This document shows positions 33,217 through 43,569 of a stretch of 64,000 nucleotides of DNA, one piece after another. The position numbers and the translations under genes are program-made. The stretch is from the NCBI RefSeq assembly GCF_036898095.1, contig NC_090728.1, positions 83,789,891-83,853,890 of the forward strand, read 5' to 3'. A model generated the notes under the pieces. That model did not search any database and had not been told where the DNA came from. It was given only the letters and a program-made list of their open reading frames with translations. Source of the stretch: Palaemon carinicauda. Its lineage: Eukaryota > Arthropoda > Malacostraca > Decapoda > Palaemonidae. The first letter of the stretch is position 1; the number at the start of each line of letters is the position of its first letter.

Positions 33217-35275
33217 CTTCCTTCCTCTCCAGACAGCTGTAGGAGCCAGACTCAAGACCTTCTGGCAAGCCTGGGAGAGCAGAGGTGCAGACGCTCAGTC
33301 TGTCAAGTGGCTAAGGGAGGGTTACAGAATTCTGTTCTGCCGCAATCCCCCTCTGACCACATCTCCCATCAACCTCTCTCCCAACTACAAGGAGAAGGAC
33401 AAGAGGCTAGCGTTACATCAAGAGGTGTCGCTCCTGCTACAGAAGGAGGCAGTGGTGATAGTCCGGGACCATCAATCCCCGGGCTTTTACAACCGTCTCT
33501 TCCTGGTGGCCAAGAAGACAGGAGGTTGGAGACCGGTGCTGGACGTCAGTGCGCTCAATGCTTATGTCACCAAGCAGACGTTCACAATGGAGACGACGAA
33601 GTCGGTCCTAGCAGCGGTCAGGCAGGAGGACTGGATGGTCTCGTTAGATCTGAAAGACGCCTACTTTCACGTTCCCATCCATCCAGACTCCCAACCTTTT
33701 CTGAGATTCGTCTTTGGAGAGGTTGTGTACCAGTTCCAAGCCCTGTGCTTTGGCCTGAGCACGGCACCTCTTGTGTTTACGCGACTGATGAGGAATATTG
33801 CGAAATTCCTTCACTTGGCAGACATCAGAGCCTCCCTTTATTTAGACGACTGGCTTTTAAGAGCTCCCACAAGTCGTCGCTGTCTGGAGAGTCTCAGATG
33901 GACTTTGGATTTGACCAAGGAACTGGGCCTCTTGGTCAATTTAGAGAAGTCCCAGCTCGTTCCTTCCCAAACCATCGTTTACCTGGGGATGGAGATTCAG
34001 AGTCGAGCTTTTCGGGCTTTTCCGTCGGCCCCAAGAATCAACCAAGCCCTGGAGTGCATCCTGAGCATGCTGAGGAGGAACCGATGCTCGGTGAGGCAGT
34101 GGATGAGTCTAACAGGGACTCTTTCATCGCTAGCCCTGTTCATCGAGTTAGGGAGACTCCACCTCCGCCCCCTTCAGTACCATCTGGCAGCTCACTGGAA
34201 CAAGGATATGACGCTCGAGACGGTCTCTATTCCTGTTTCCAAAGAGATGAGGGCTACTCTAACGTGGTGGAAGAACAGCATTCTTCTCAAGGAGGGTCTC
34301 TCGTTAGCTGTTCAGACCCCCGACCATCATCTCTACTCGGACGCATCAGACTCGGGCTGGGGCGCGACATTGGACGGACAGGAATGCTCGGGGACATGGA
34401 ACCAGGAACAGGAAACGCTTCATATCAATTGCAAGGAGTTGTTGGCAGTTCATCTGGCCTTAATGAACTTCAAGTCCCTCCAGCTAAACAAGGTGGTGGA
34501 GGTGAACTCCGACAACACCACAGCCTTGGCGTACATCTCCAAGCAGGGAGGGACTCATTCGAGGAAGCTGTTCGAGATCGCAAGGGACCTCCTCATTTGG
34601 TCAAAAAGTCGAAAGCTCACGCTGGTAACGAGGTTCATTCAGGGCGATATGAATGTTACGGCAGATCGCCTCAGCCGGAAGGGTCAAGTCATCCCCACAG
34701 AGTGGACCCTTCACAAGAACGTGTGCAACAGACTTTGGGCCCTGTGGGGTCAGCCAACTATAGATCTGTTCGCTACCTCGATGACCAAGAGGCTCCCATT
34801 GTACTGTTCCCCGATTCCAGACCCGGCAGCAGTTCACGTGGATGCCTTTCTGCTGGACTGGTCCCACCTCGACCTGTATGCATTCCCGCCGTTCAAGATC
34901 ATCAACAGGGTTCTTCAGAAGTTCGTCTCTCACAAAGGGACACGGCTGACGTTGGTTGCTCCCCTTTGGCCTGCAAGAGAATGGTTCACAGAGGTACTGC
35001 AATGGCTGGTCGACGTTCCCAGGACTCTCCCTCTAAGAGTGGACCTTCTGCGTCAACCTCACGTAAAGAAGGTACACCCAAGCCTCCACGCTCTTTGTCT
35101 GACTGCCTTCAGACTATCGAAAGACTCTCAAGAGCTAGAGGCTTTTCGAAGGAGGCAGCCAGAGCGATTGCCAGAGCAAGGAGGATATCCACTCGCAGAG
35201 TCTATCAATCTAAGTGGGAAGTCTTCCGAAGCTGGTGCAGAGCCAATGCAGTTTCCTCTACCAGTACCACTGTAA
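33014..35275 (+). CDS. DIRS pol: reverse transcriptase, RNase H, methyltransferase-like domain
   Basis: A 753-codon frame overlapping the end of gag by about 200 bases; the real start is probably near 33217, or translation couples to gag. RT: Asp212 in VSLDLKDAYFHVP, CFGLSTAP at 245-252, and YLDD at 276-279 with both Asp. RNase H: Asp443, Glu475, Asp500 and Asp551. Residues about 575-665 (IDLFA, LDW, YAFPPF, LVAPLWP) form the DIRS methyltransferase-like domain; its FPPF stands where active adenine methyltransferases have D/N-PP-Y/F. The last about 70 residues overlap the recombinase frame. The protein would copy element RNA into DNA. No stops or frameshifts are visible. Confidence 0.92.
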   Translation: MTSWPLQHVRLKPYLPCRDLTAPLWLIHLLPDSFRPFVAEPPVEEVPVQTVTGASPKKVPSPRKASFDFLPLQTAVGARLKTFWQAWESRGADAQSVKWLREGYRILFCRNPPLTTSPINLSPNYKEKDKRLALHQEVSLLLQKEAVVIVRDHQSPGFYNRLFLVAKKTGGWRPVLDVSALNAYVTKQTFTMETTKSVLAAVRQEDWMVSLDLKDAYFHVPIHPDSQPFLRFVFGEVVYQFQALCFGLSTAPLVFTRLMRNIAKFLHLADIRASLYLDDWLLRAPTSRRCLESLRWTLDLTKELGLLVNLEKSQLVPSQTIVYLGMEIQSRAFRAFPSAPRINQALECILSMLRRNRCSVRQWMSLTGTLSSLALFIELGRLHLRPLQYHLAAHWNKDMTLETVSIPVSKEMRATLTWWKNSILLKEGLSLAVQTPDHHLYSDASDSGWGATLDGQECSGTWNQEQETLHINCKELLAVHLALMNFKSLQLNKVVEVNSDNTTALAYISKQGGTHSRKLFEIARDLLIWSKSRKLTLVTRFIQGDMNVTADRLSRKGQVIPTEWTLHKNVCNRLWALWGQPTIDLFATSMTKRLPLYCSPIPDPAAVHVDAFLLDWSHLDLYAFPPFKIINRVLQKFVSHKGTRLTLVAPLWPAREWFTEVLQWLVDVPRTLPLRVDLLRQPHVKKVHPSLHALCLTAFRLSKDSQELEAFRRRQPERLPEQGGYPLAESINLSGKSSEAGAEPMQFPLPVPL

Positions 35276-36174
35276 CCCAAGTTGCTGACTTCCTGTTGCA
35301 TCTTAGGAATGTTAGATCTCTATCAGCTCCTACGATCAAGGGGTACAGAAGTATGTTGGCAGCGGTTTTCCGCCACAGAGGCTTGGATCTTTCCACCAAC
35401 AAAGATCTGCAGGACATCCTTAGGTCTTTTGAGACCTCTAAAGAACGTCGGTTGTCCACTCCAGGCTGGAATCTAGACGTAGTCCTAAGGTTCCTTATGT
35501 CATCAAGATTTGAACCTCTCCAGTCAGCCTCTTTCAAGGACCTCACTCTAAAAACTCTTTTCCTCGTTTGCCTTGCAACAGCCAAAAGAGTAAGTGAGAT
35601 TCACGCCTTCAGCAGGAACATAGGTTTCACATCTGAAACGGCTACATGTTCCTTACAGCTTGGTTTTTTGGCTAAAAACGAGCTTCCTTCACGTCCTTGG
35701 CCTAAATCGTTCGAAATACCTAGCCTTTCCAACATGGTGGGTAACGAACGGGAGAGAGTACTTTGCCCTGTCAGAGCTCTTAAGTACTATCTTAAAAGGT
35801 CAAAACCCTTGCGAGGACAATCGGAGGCCTTATGGTGTGCTATTAAGAAACCTTCACTGCCTATGTCTAAGAACGCAGTTTCTTACTACATAAGGCTTCT
35901 GATTAGAGAAGCTCATTCTCATATGAAGGAAGAAGACCTTGCTTTGCTGAAGGTAAGGACACATGAAGTGAGAGCTGTGGCTACTTCAGTGGCCTTCAAA
36001 CAGAACCGTTCTCTGCAGAGTATTATGGATGCAACCTATTGGAGGAGCAAGTCAGTGTTTGCATCATTCTATCTCAAAGATGTCCAGTCTCTTTACGAGA
36101 ACTGCTACACCCTGGGACCATTCGTAGCAGCGAGTGCAGTAGTAGGTGAGGGCTCAGCCACTACATTCCCATAA
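35101..36174 (+). CDS. DIRS tyrosine recombinase
   Basis: Carried in the frame that ends at 36174. That frame stays open back to 33307, but the upstream part only shadows pol, so I place the gene start near 35100; the actual start codon is not determined. The core-binding domain has RRVYQSKWEVFRSWC and STIKGYRSMLAAVF-like wording. Catalytic residues are Arg in ATAKRVSEIHAF (codon 35587), HEVR for HxxR (His at 35962) and Tyr in FASFYLKD (36070-36072). It should integrate the circular DNA intermediate by strand exchange, replacing the integrase of LTR elements. It overlaps the pol frame by about 175 bases in a different frame, a layout typical of DIRS1. Confidence 0.9.
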   Translation, partial: DCLQTIERLSRARGFSKEAARAIARARRISTRRVYQSKWEVFRSWCRANAVSSTSTTVTQVADFLLHLRNVRSLSAPTIKGYRSMLAAVFRHRGLDLSTNKDLQDILRSFETSKERRLSTPGWNLDVVLRFLMSSRFEPLQSASFKDLTLKTLFLVCLATAKRVSEIHAFSRNIGFTSETATCSLQLGFLAKNELPSRPWPKSFEIPSLSNMVGNERERVLCPVRALKYYLKRSKPLRGQSEALWCAIKKPSLPMSKNAVSYYIRLLIREAHSHMKEEDLALLKVRTHEVRAVATSVAFKQNRSLQSIMDATYWRSKSVFASFYLKDVQSLYENCYTLGPFVAASAVVGEGSATTFP

Positions 36175-36569
36175 TCCCATAACCTTTTTAACCTTTCTCT
36201 TGAATGCTTTTATTGTTGTTTTGGGTTGTACGGTAGGCTAAGAAGCCTTCCGCATCCTAGTTGATTTGGCGGGTGGTCAATTCTTTCTTGAGAAGCGCCT
36301 AGGTTAGAGGTTGTGATGAGGTCCTTTAGTATGGGTTGCAGCCCTTTATACTTCAGCACCTAAGAGTCGTTCAGCCTCCTAAGAGGACCGCTGCGCTCAG
36401 TAAGGAAGACGTACTTATTAAAGGCAGAGTAATGGTTCAAGTCGACTTCCTTACCAGGTACTTATCGTTTTATTTGTTATTTTGAATAACTAATAAAAAT
36501 GAAATACGGGATACTTAGCTTCTTGATTAACATGTATACTGGTTTTCACCCACCTCCCTGGGTGTGAAT

Positions 36570-36660
36570 CAGCTACATGATCATCGGGTAAGATTAATAT
36601 TGAAAAATGTTATTTTCATTAGTAAAATAAATTTTTGAATATACTTACCCAATGATCATG
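36570..36660 (+). repeat. ICR of the 30.1-36.9 kb DIRS
   Basis: The left half (GCTACATGATCATCGGG then TAAGATTAATATTG) complements the left outer end. The right half (ATTAGTAAAATAAATTTTTG then AATATACTTACCC) complements the right outer end. The halves meet at about 36606 and share a short A/T stretch. Confidence 0.93.
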
Positions 36661-36704
36661 ATTTAATTGACCCACCCTTCCTCCCCATAGAGAACCAGTG
36701 GACC

Positions 36705-36864
36705 GAGGAAAAAATTGAGGTGGTGTTGACAAGAAGTACTGGAGTACCTGACCACAGATGGCGCTGGTGAGTACACCCCCCTCTTGTATAGCGATCGCTG
36801 GCGTATCCCGTCCGTAGATTTCTGTCGGGCAACGGAGTTGACAGCTACATGATCATCGGGTAAG
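36705..36864 (-). repeat. Right inverted terminal repeat, 30.1-36.9 kb DIRS
   Basis: Complement of 30144-30303. About 42 further bases to 36906 match only the ICR, marking the unique 3' outer end. Confidence 0.95.
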
Positions 36865-36906
36865 TATATTCAAAAATTTATTTTACTAATGCAAATAACA
36901 TTTTTC

Positions 36907-37216
36907 ATAAATTTGGTAAAAAAAAGCACCCTGCCTCTTATGCATTGTAGGTGATGATTGAGATCTCTTGTAGGCTTAGGCTAATCTTCTCTCTGACACT
37001 CACTAACCCAGCTTATGGTCAGTACCAGGTGTATACAAGGGATGGGCCAATAGACACATCTTATAGATCTCTACGGTAGTCTATGTCCAAGGTGCTAAGA
37101 TAGAAACCAAAATAATTGGTGGAATATTGGGGGACATGCATGATGGTTATCATTTGAATGCACCGCATCTAATAAGTTTTTTGAGATAGGTTTAGGATCA
37201 CCAAACTCTCTCGAAA

Positions 37217-37249
<33 letters not shown>

Positions 37250-37643
37250 GCATATTGAATAGTTTGTGCTGGAGTTTTAAGAACCTCCATTTTTCCTTGA
37301 TTCCTTTTTTCGGCATCTTGCTTACAAAGGAGTCGAGTTACAGGGTCTGGTTTGGTAAAAAACAAAAAAAGTTGTTTCTTTAAATGATGGAAACAGCTTC
37401 CAACACAACGTCTCTCATTGATGAGATTCTTTTCCTCTATGCAACTGATCAACCCCTATTCCCCTTGTTGTTCCCAATTTACTTTCATATGAAAAAACCT
37501 AAATGATCAGGGATTTAGGCCTCACTAAGGGAACTTAGCTGTAAGACAAGGCTTGGGATGGTATAAGGAGCTGCTGTCTTTGTGGGTTGCTTTTGAGCCT
37601 GCTGCTGGTTCATAAAGATTACAGCCTTATGAAAGGAGGCCTC
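36907..37643. other. Repeat-derived sequence, no gene seen
   Basis: Probably a continuation of the older DIRS leader that was split at 30128/36907, but I could not align it. It contains a T run (37220-37247). Confidence 0.4.
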
Positions 37644-38167
37644 CTACTTCTTTAAAAAGGGCTGAACGCTTTCCTCCATATCTAGTAGTGATGTGGTCAC
37701 TGCTACCGCATTAGCTGTAGCTTTGTCCTCTAGAACTCGGTGGAAAATTAATTTGGATAGAGGATCACTGTTAAAGAATCCTCTATCTAAACCTTCTCCA
37801 GATCGAAGGCAGTCCGCATGAATTTTGCTTTGGTAAAGATAATACCTCATAGGTAGGCTTAAAAAGTAACTATCTCCAGCAGAAGTGGCCAACTGGGATT
37901 CCCCAATAGCTCTCACTTCAAAGGACATGATACATACTAGGCTAATAAGAGTCTGCCAAGCACTGAATACTGCAGTCTTAAAATGGTAAGGAACCAAATA
38001 AAAATTTGGTTCACATTATTAAGGGAAATGACTTCTTGAAAGCCTTTCAATTCCGTGAATTCCTCTAACTCTCCAATACTCCTAAAAAAATGGGCTACAT
38101 TCTTTGGGCAAAATAAATCTCCTTTAAGCAACACCTCCCTCACTGATTTGAATGCCATCTCCGTCAT
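37644..38167 (-). pseudogene. Unrecognised TE-type protein fragment
   Basis: Two overlapping minus-strand frames (76 and 117 codons) read like one protein with a frameshift near 37970. Visible blocks include EVLLKGDLFCPKNVAHFF and LRSGEGLDRGFFNSD. The Leu/Ser/Lys-rich composition resembles a retrotransposon gag, but I cannot match it to the DIRS gags here. It sits directly beside a minus-strand DIRS 3' end. No function is assigned. Confidence 0.4.
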
Positions 38168-38604
38168 TTTTGTAAATAAAAGGATTTTGACATAAGAAAA
38201 ATCTATTTTTGGGTAATATAGCCATGTTGTCCTGATGAAAGTTCCTCAATGGTAGCTTTCTACTTGGAATATTTCTGAGAGTGATATACCGTAGAACTTT
38301 ACCTTTAGAGGTATGACGGAGTTCTAACCTCTGGACCAAATATCCCGAGAGATATCGTGTATACATCAGGGATGTGTTTAAAACAAGCCACGGCTATCCT
38401 TCCTCGAATAGAGTTAACATTGCCTCAAAAGATATGGGATAGGATTGGATACATGGGCGAGAGAGCCATTACAACTCCCGGTCCTAGTGTGCTACAACTA
38501 GTATGTTTCCTGTAAAACCATTCCAGAAGCAGCCATCACATAATGCAAGGCCTCACAATGAGAATTGGGAGGGGATGAAAAGTAAAGGGTAGGCCATCAG
38601 AGCA

Positions 38605-38690
38605 ACAAGGCTATCTTACCCAAAAATAGACTTTTCCTATGTCAAAATCCATTTTTTGGCTCGAGTTATGTCGTCCTGATGGAAATGTAC
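38605..38690 (-). repeat. ICR of the 38.2-41.6 kb DIRS
   Basis: GGCTATCTTACCCAAAAATA and TTTTTTGGCTCGAGTTATG flank the junction, matching the reverse of the ICR at 62602-62697. Confidence 0.78.
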
Positions 38691-39236
38691 CAGAAAATTA
38701 TTATTTTCAGTTGTGGCCAGGAGAGTTTTAACCCTTTAACCCCTCATAGACATAATCATACTTCCCTTAGCAATGGGAACTATGGTACCAAGCTATGAGC
38801 ACAAGCGATATGTTTGTAAATATGTAGGAGCAAAGGAATTCAATAGCACAGTCCCACTCACTGTGAATAAGATCTTTGTCTCCAGTAGTCTATCAGACCG
38901 AAGTCTATAAAAGGAGGGTTAAAATAAATTTGAGGTACACTACTTTTAATTTGAACAGTAGGTCCAATAAAAGGAAACGCAAAAAGAACAGTAATCTTTT
39001 ATTATTTCCAAAAATTCATAAATGTAACAGCTATCAGAGCAACATTATATACATTAAATATGTGCAGAAAACCGAATTTTTCAGACCCCAAAATTATGTA
39101 ACAGAATAACACTCTTAACATAAGAGGAAAATATCACCTTTGACTCTATACAATTATCAAATACTACATTGAAAAGAACATTAATCCCCTTGCACAATGA
39201 AGACTGAGAAGTCCCAATTATACACTCCATAAGAGT

Positions 39237-41226
39237 AGAAGTGAAGTGAACAGAGTAAGGAAGGCTGGCTCAAGAATTGAAGAAACAGTGAAAGATGGAA
39301 ATGGAAGGTTAAAAGGAGAGGAGGCAAGGAAAAGGTGGGTGGAATATTTTTAAGGTGTACTGAATATTGAGGATAATAGGGAGGTAGATATAATTGCTGT
39401 TGCAGGTGTTGAGGTGCCGGTGATGGAGGATGAGAATGAGAGAGAGATTACAATAGAGGAAGTGAAGAGAGCACTAGATGAAACGAGAGTAGGAAAAGCA
39501 TCTGGTATGAATGGTGTGAGAGCTGAGATGTTGAAGGAAGGGGGTGTGACTGTACTTGAAGGGTTGGTGAGATTGTTTAATATGTGTTTTGTGTTGTCAA
39601 TGGTACCAGTAGATTGGGTTTGTGCATGTATTGTACCACTATATAAGGGTAAGGAGATGTGCATGAGTGTTGTAATTCAAGAGGTATTAGTTTGTTGAGT
39701 GTAGTTGGAAAAGTGTATGGTAGAGTAATGATTAATAGGATTAAGAATAAAACAGAAAATGCAATCTTAGAAGTACAGGGTTGTTTTAGAAGAGGTAGGG
39801 GTTGTATGAATCAGATTTTTACAGTTAGGTGGTTATGCGAGAAATATTTAGCAAAAGGTAAGGAGGTGTATGTTGCGTTTATGGATCTGGAGAAAGCGTA
39901 TGATAGAGTGGATAGAGACGCAATGTGGAATGTGATGAGGTTATATGGAGTTAGTGGAAGGTTGTTGCAAGCAGTGAAAAGTTTCTACAAAAGTAGTAAA
40001 ACATGTGTTAGAATAGGAAATGAAGTGAGTGATTGGTTTCCGGTGAGAGTGGGGCTGAGACAGGGATGTGTGATGTCGCCGTGGTTGTTTAACTTGTATA
40101 TTGATGGAGTGGTGAGAGAGGTGAATGCTCGAGTGCTTGGACAAGGATTAAAACTGGTAGACGAGAATGACCATGAATGGGAGGTAAATCAGTTGTTGTT
40201 TGTGGATGATACTATACTGGTTGTAGACACAGAAGAGAAGCTTGGCCGATTAGTGACAGAATTTGGAAGGGTGTGTGAGAGAAGGAAGTTGAGAGTTAAT
40301 GTGGGTAAGAGTAAGGTTATGAGATGTACGAGAAGGGAAGGTGATGCAAGGTTGAATGTCATGTTGAATGGAGAGTTACTTGAGGAGGTGGATCAGTTTA
40401 AGTACTTGGGGTCTGTTGTTGCAGCAAATGGTGGAGTGGAAGCAGATGTACGTCAGAGAGTGAATGAAGGTTGCAAAGAGTTGGGGGCAGTTAAGGGAGT
40501 AGTAAAAAATAGAGGGTTGGGCATGAATGTAAAGAGAGTTCTATATGAGAAAGTGATTGTACCAACTGTGATGTATGGATCGGAGTTGTGGGGAATGAAA
40601 GTGACGGAGAGACAGAAATTGAATGTGTTTGAGATGAAGTGTCTGAGGAGTATTGCTGGTGTATCTCGAGTAGATAGGGTTAGGAACGAAGTGGTGAGGG
40701 TGAGAACGGGTGTAAGAAATGAGTTAGCAGCTAAAGGGGATATGAATGTGTTGAGGTGGTTTGGCCATGTTGAGAGAATGGAAAATGGCTGTCTGCTAAA
40801 GAAGGTGATGAATGTAAGAGTTGAGAAGAAGGCCAAGGTTTGGGTGGATGGATGGAGTGAAGAAAGCTCTGGGTGATAGGAGGATAAATGTGAGAGAGGC
40901 AAGAGAGCGTGCTAGAAATAGGAATGAATGGCGAGCGATTGTGACGCAGTTCTCGTAGGCCCTGCTGCTTCCTCCGGTGCCTTAGATGACCGCGGAGGTA
41001 GCAGCAGTAGGGGATTCAGCATTATGAAGCTTCATCTGTGGTGGATAACGGGGGAGGGTGGGCTCTGGCACCCTAGCAGTACCAGCTGAAGTCGGTTGAG
41101 TCCCTTGTCAGGCTGGGAGGAACGTAGAGAGTAGAGGTCCCCTTTTTGTTTTGTTTCATTTGTTGATGTCGGCTACCCCCCAAAATTGGGGGAAGTGCCT
41201 TGGTATATGTATGTATGTATGTATGT
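39237..41226 (+). mobile_element. RTE-like LINE, 5'-truncated, with 8-bp target duplication
   Basis: Plus-strand non-LTR element containing an RT, a 3' UTR with a CCCCCCAAAATTGGGGG element (41168-41190) and an (ATGT)n tail. ATAAGAGT flanks it at 39229-39236 and 41227-41234, consistent with target-primed insertion. The endonuclease domain is missing. The same family occurs as a minus-strand fragment at 2411-3475. Confidence 0.8.
39414..40876 (+). pseudogene. LINE reverse transcriptase (RTE-like), one frameshift
   Basis: Two overlapping frames (39414-39698 and 39659-40876) give one RT with a frameshift near 39665. Blocks in order: EVKRALDETRVGKASGMNG, WVCACIVPLYKG, GCFRRGRGCMNQIF, motif A FMDLEKAYDRVDRDAMW, GLRQGCVMSPWLFNLY, and the active site LLFVDDTILV (FVDD where FADD is usual). 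Then come FKYLGS and the downstream VIVPTVMYGSELWGM and LRWFGHVERM blocks typical of this clade. The N-terminal endonuclease is absent, so this copy is dead. Confidence 0.88.
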
Positions 41227-41247
41227 ATAAGAGTCCATGCACAACAC

Positions 41248-41600
41248 TTAAGAAGCTGGTTTAATCACAGTACCAGTGGCCACCACAAAGTGTTTGATCT
41301 CGTCCAACCGACGTACATAATGTTCAAAGAACACTCCTGAAGATTTTCATCCTGTGTAAGCCTGTAAGCCTTCAAAGGACATAGATTGGAAAAAATTTAA
41401 GGAAGAGACAACTTTCCTAGGGTCATGACCCGATAGTATATTATCTGAGTCAGCCCTTCTGATGAAATTAGTGAGTTTGGATTTTAGTCGTTTCAGAGAA
41501 AGATTACATTCTGTTGTCTCCCCTTTAAAAAGTTGACTGCCTTTAAAGACCTGACTCTAACAGGTAGGCCTTCCACAGAAAAGGATCCTCCTGTAGGTGA
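41248..41600 (-). pseudogene. DIRS tyrosine recombinase relic, C-terminal catalytic part
   Basis: The minus-strand frame contains QLFKGETTECNLSLKRLK, FIRRADSD, GHDPRKVVSSLNFF (HxxR kept) and GVFFEHYVRRLDE with the catalytic Tyr, ending at a stop at 41248-41250. The conserved Trp of YTGWKSS is a TGA stop here. It matches the recombinase at 60601-61698 closely. It is one base change from an open C-terminal frame. Confidence 0.85.
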
Positions 41601-41640
41601 TAATTCACTATCTGATATGCAAAATAAGATATAAAAGGGA

Positions 41641-42888
41641 AAGTTGAACAATTGTAGCTTGTGTCACGGATAAATTTGACATAATGCTAATATTTAAACT
41701 ATAGAACAAACAGCTAATAATTCATAAAAGAACTGATAAACCCACTTTTATCATAAGTTCTTCAAAGTAATCCTTATACTACAGGTGTCATAATAAATTT
41801 CAACTAATCTTAAAATCTGAAAAAGTAAAATTATAATCTTTAGTTCTGTGAATTACTGAATTTACAGTATATAATTTTCAACACATATCAAACACTTCAT
41901 GAATATTTATGAGCTATCTGGTAAACACATTTCATAAAAAAAACATAAAAAGATTTTACCTGATATTGGCGCTGTGGCGGGGATTTTGAAGAGGAGATAC
42001 CTAAATAGTGCGAGACCTCTGGTTGTAAATTATCACGCCCCAGTATATTATATCGACACCTTATATAGATGAGCGAGCTGGGTTCAACCTGGCATTCCTA
42101 TGCAAATTTTTCTCTGGTAATATATAGCAGTTATATTCCTTAGAAATGGTGCTTTAGGAGCATTTCACTGGGCGGTTAGAAATGGTGCTTTAGGGGCATT
42201 TCACTGGGCGGCACAGCTCGGAGCCCAGAAAAAAGTTTTTGCCAAAGACAATTATTTTATGTTTTTTTTTGAAAAAGTTCTCCATTGATGACAGTGTCAC
42301 CCACCATACCCTGCCTTGTAAAGTAAAATTTGTCCTTTTTCCAGTAGACTATGAAGTTAATTCATTGGATTTTTAGTTTCATTGATATTCTTATGTAACA
42401 TGTGAAAGCATGGTTTAAAGATTTATCTATACACATGTTAGAAAGAAGTTTCTCTAAAAGTACCATGTATTTGAGGTTAGCACTGACCAGAACAGAAGAA
42501 AAAACTTCCTTATTGGGTTGGTTAAGTTATGTTTGTAGATCCAAGGATACATGTTCAAATTCAGTCTCGGTCAGGAGCTGAAGTTTTATTCACAAATTTA
42601 ATTTTCTTTATCATTAGTGTAAATAACATTTATATAAATGGAATGTTAGATTAAATTCAAATTTTAGGTATTTTTTCAGAAGTTAAATGTGGGTTGGGTC
42701 TATAGAAAGCTGTCCAGTACCTGAAAGTTTTGGCTAATGATGATTAAAAGATCACAAGCATTGCCTGTACAATTATAGGTTCTTAAGTATTGATTTATGT
42801 TTATTTTAGAAATATTAAAAATGTAGATTTATTAGTTTATATAGAAGTATTATTGCCGAAATTCAATTTTGATTTATGTTATTTGCAG
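41641..42888 (+). other. Intron sequence upstream of exon B
   Basis: AT-rich. The only clear structure is a 36-bp tandem duplication at 42139-42210. The region ends with a TTTGCAG acceptor before 42889. No coding region was recognised. Confidence 0.6.
42139..42210 (+). repeat. 36-bp tandem duplication
   Basis: Two adjacent copies of a unit beginning TTAGAAATGGTGCTTTAGG and ending TTTCACTGGGCGG, differing at one base. Confidence 0.9.
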
Positions 42889-42952
42889 ATTGAAGGAGGT
42901 AACAATGCAAAAAGTGTTGGGAACACTGAAGTTCATATCATCAGAAGCAAAG
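42889..42952 (+). CDS. DDX31: DDX31-like helicase, exon B
   Basis: A 64-nt exon bounded by an ATTTGCAG acceptor (to 42888) and a GTTTGT donor from 42953. With the two bases carried from exon A it reads 22 codons without a stop. They include EVTMQKVLGTLKF, which fits the region after SHKI in DDX31 (an Ile-x-Met-x-x-x-Leu pattern). It ends in phase 0, matching exon C. The short length and weak conservation make this exon less certain alone, but the exact phase agreement on both sides supports it. An alternative plus-strand frame (42790-42984) is unrelated and not coding. Confidence 0.75.
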
Positions 42953-43569
42953 GTTTGTTTTTTGTGGATTTGTGTTGTTATTAGTTTCCTAGCCTAGCCA
43001 ATGGTAGAAGTTGCAAGTATCAAGCTTTACTGACAAGTTCTACAGTGTAAGAGCTAATGGAACAGATTGAAGAATAAGACTTGTGGAACTGCTCTATTTA
43101 TCTAATAAAAACAAATTGTATTGGTTCATCCAATCACATCTCTATTTAGAGATTTCAAAGATTGAGATGGTTTTGACATATAATGAGAAGGAAGGAGTTG
43201 TAGTTAGCAGAATATATTAAATGCAGAAGTTACAGGTCAAAGACCAGTAGGAAGGACAAAAAAAATAAAGAAAGTGTATATATGATGACCCTGACCGAAT
43301 ATCAATTTAGGCAGATGACATTACCTGTGGATTACATATCCTCAAAGCAAGAGCTTCTCAACAATAGAATGAAAATTCCAGAATTTACACACTTTTTGGT
43401 AACTACAGCATCACCAGAACATCACCTGGTTGTGATACCAAATGTGGTAAAAGTTTTCATTCTCTTTTCAATGATGAGACTGGTCACTAAAGTGTTTAAT
43501 ACACTTGCGTTTGGTATAATGGTCTATTTCGTTGATTTGATTTTTTGGTCTGTGTTATTTAAATTAGTA
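42953..43569 (+). other. Intron, no gene recognised
   Basis: AT-rich. The open frame at 43282-43611 has no recognisable motif. Confidence 0.5.

Larger units (their letters stand above)
30129..36906 (+). mobile_element. DIRS1-like retrotransposon, nearly intact (6.8 kb)
   Basis: Inverted terminal repeats at 30144-30303 and 36705-36864 are almost identical. The ICR at 36570-36660 joins the complements of both outer ends. The interior has gag (two frameshifts), a 753-codon RT/RNase H/methyltransferase-like frame, and a recombinase frame overlapping it. Catalytic residues of RT, RNase H and recombinase are all present. The near identity of the terminal repeats suggests a young insertion. The host sequence on both sides appears to be an older DIRS. 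Confidence 0.93.
38180..41640 (-). mobile_element. 3' part of a minus-strand DIRS1-like element, interrupted by a LINE
   Basis: From the left: the 3'-type outer end (AAGGATTTTGACATAAG then AAAATCTATTTTTGGG), a terminal repeat to about 38600, the ICR (38605-38690), and a 3' untranslated stretch. A LINE insertion follows (39237-41226), and then the recombinase C-terminus on the minus strand (41248-41600). The order is consistent for a minus-strand DIRS. The 5' part is missing. Confidence 0.75.

Noticed and set aside
33307..35100. Long open frame overlapping the RT/RNase H frame (upstream part of a 955-codon frame)
   Set aside because: The upstream part is Ser/Gly/Pro-rich shadow coding opposite a well-conserved pol frame. 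Only the last about 350 codons show recombinase homology.
42790..42984. 64-codon plus-strand open frame across exon B
   Set aside because: It reads the exon in the wrong frame and includes intron on both sides. The phase-consistent DDX31 reading with splice sites explains the sequence better.
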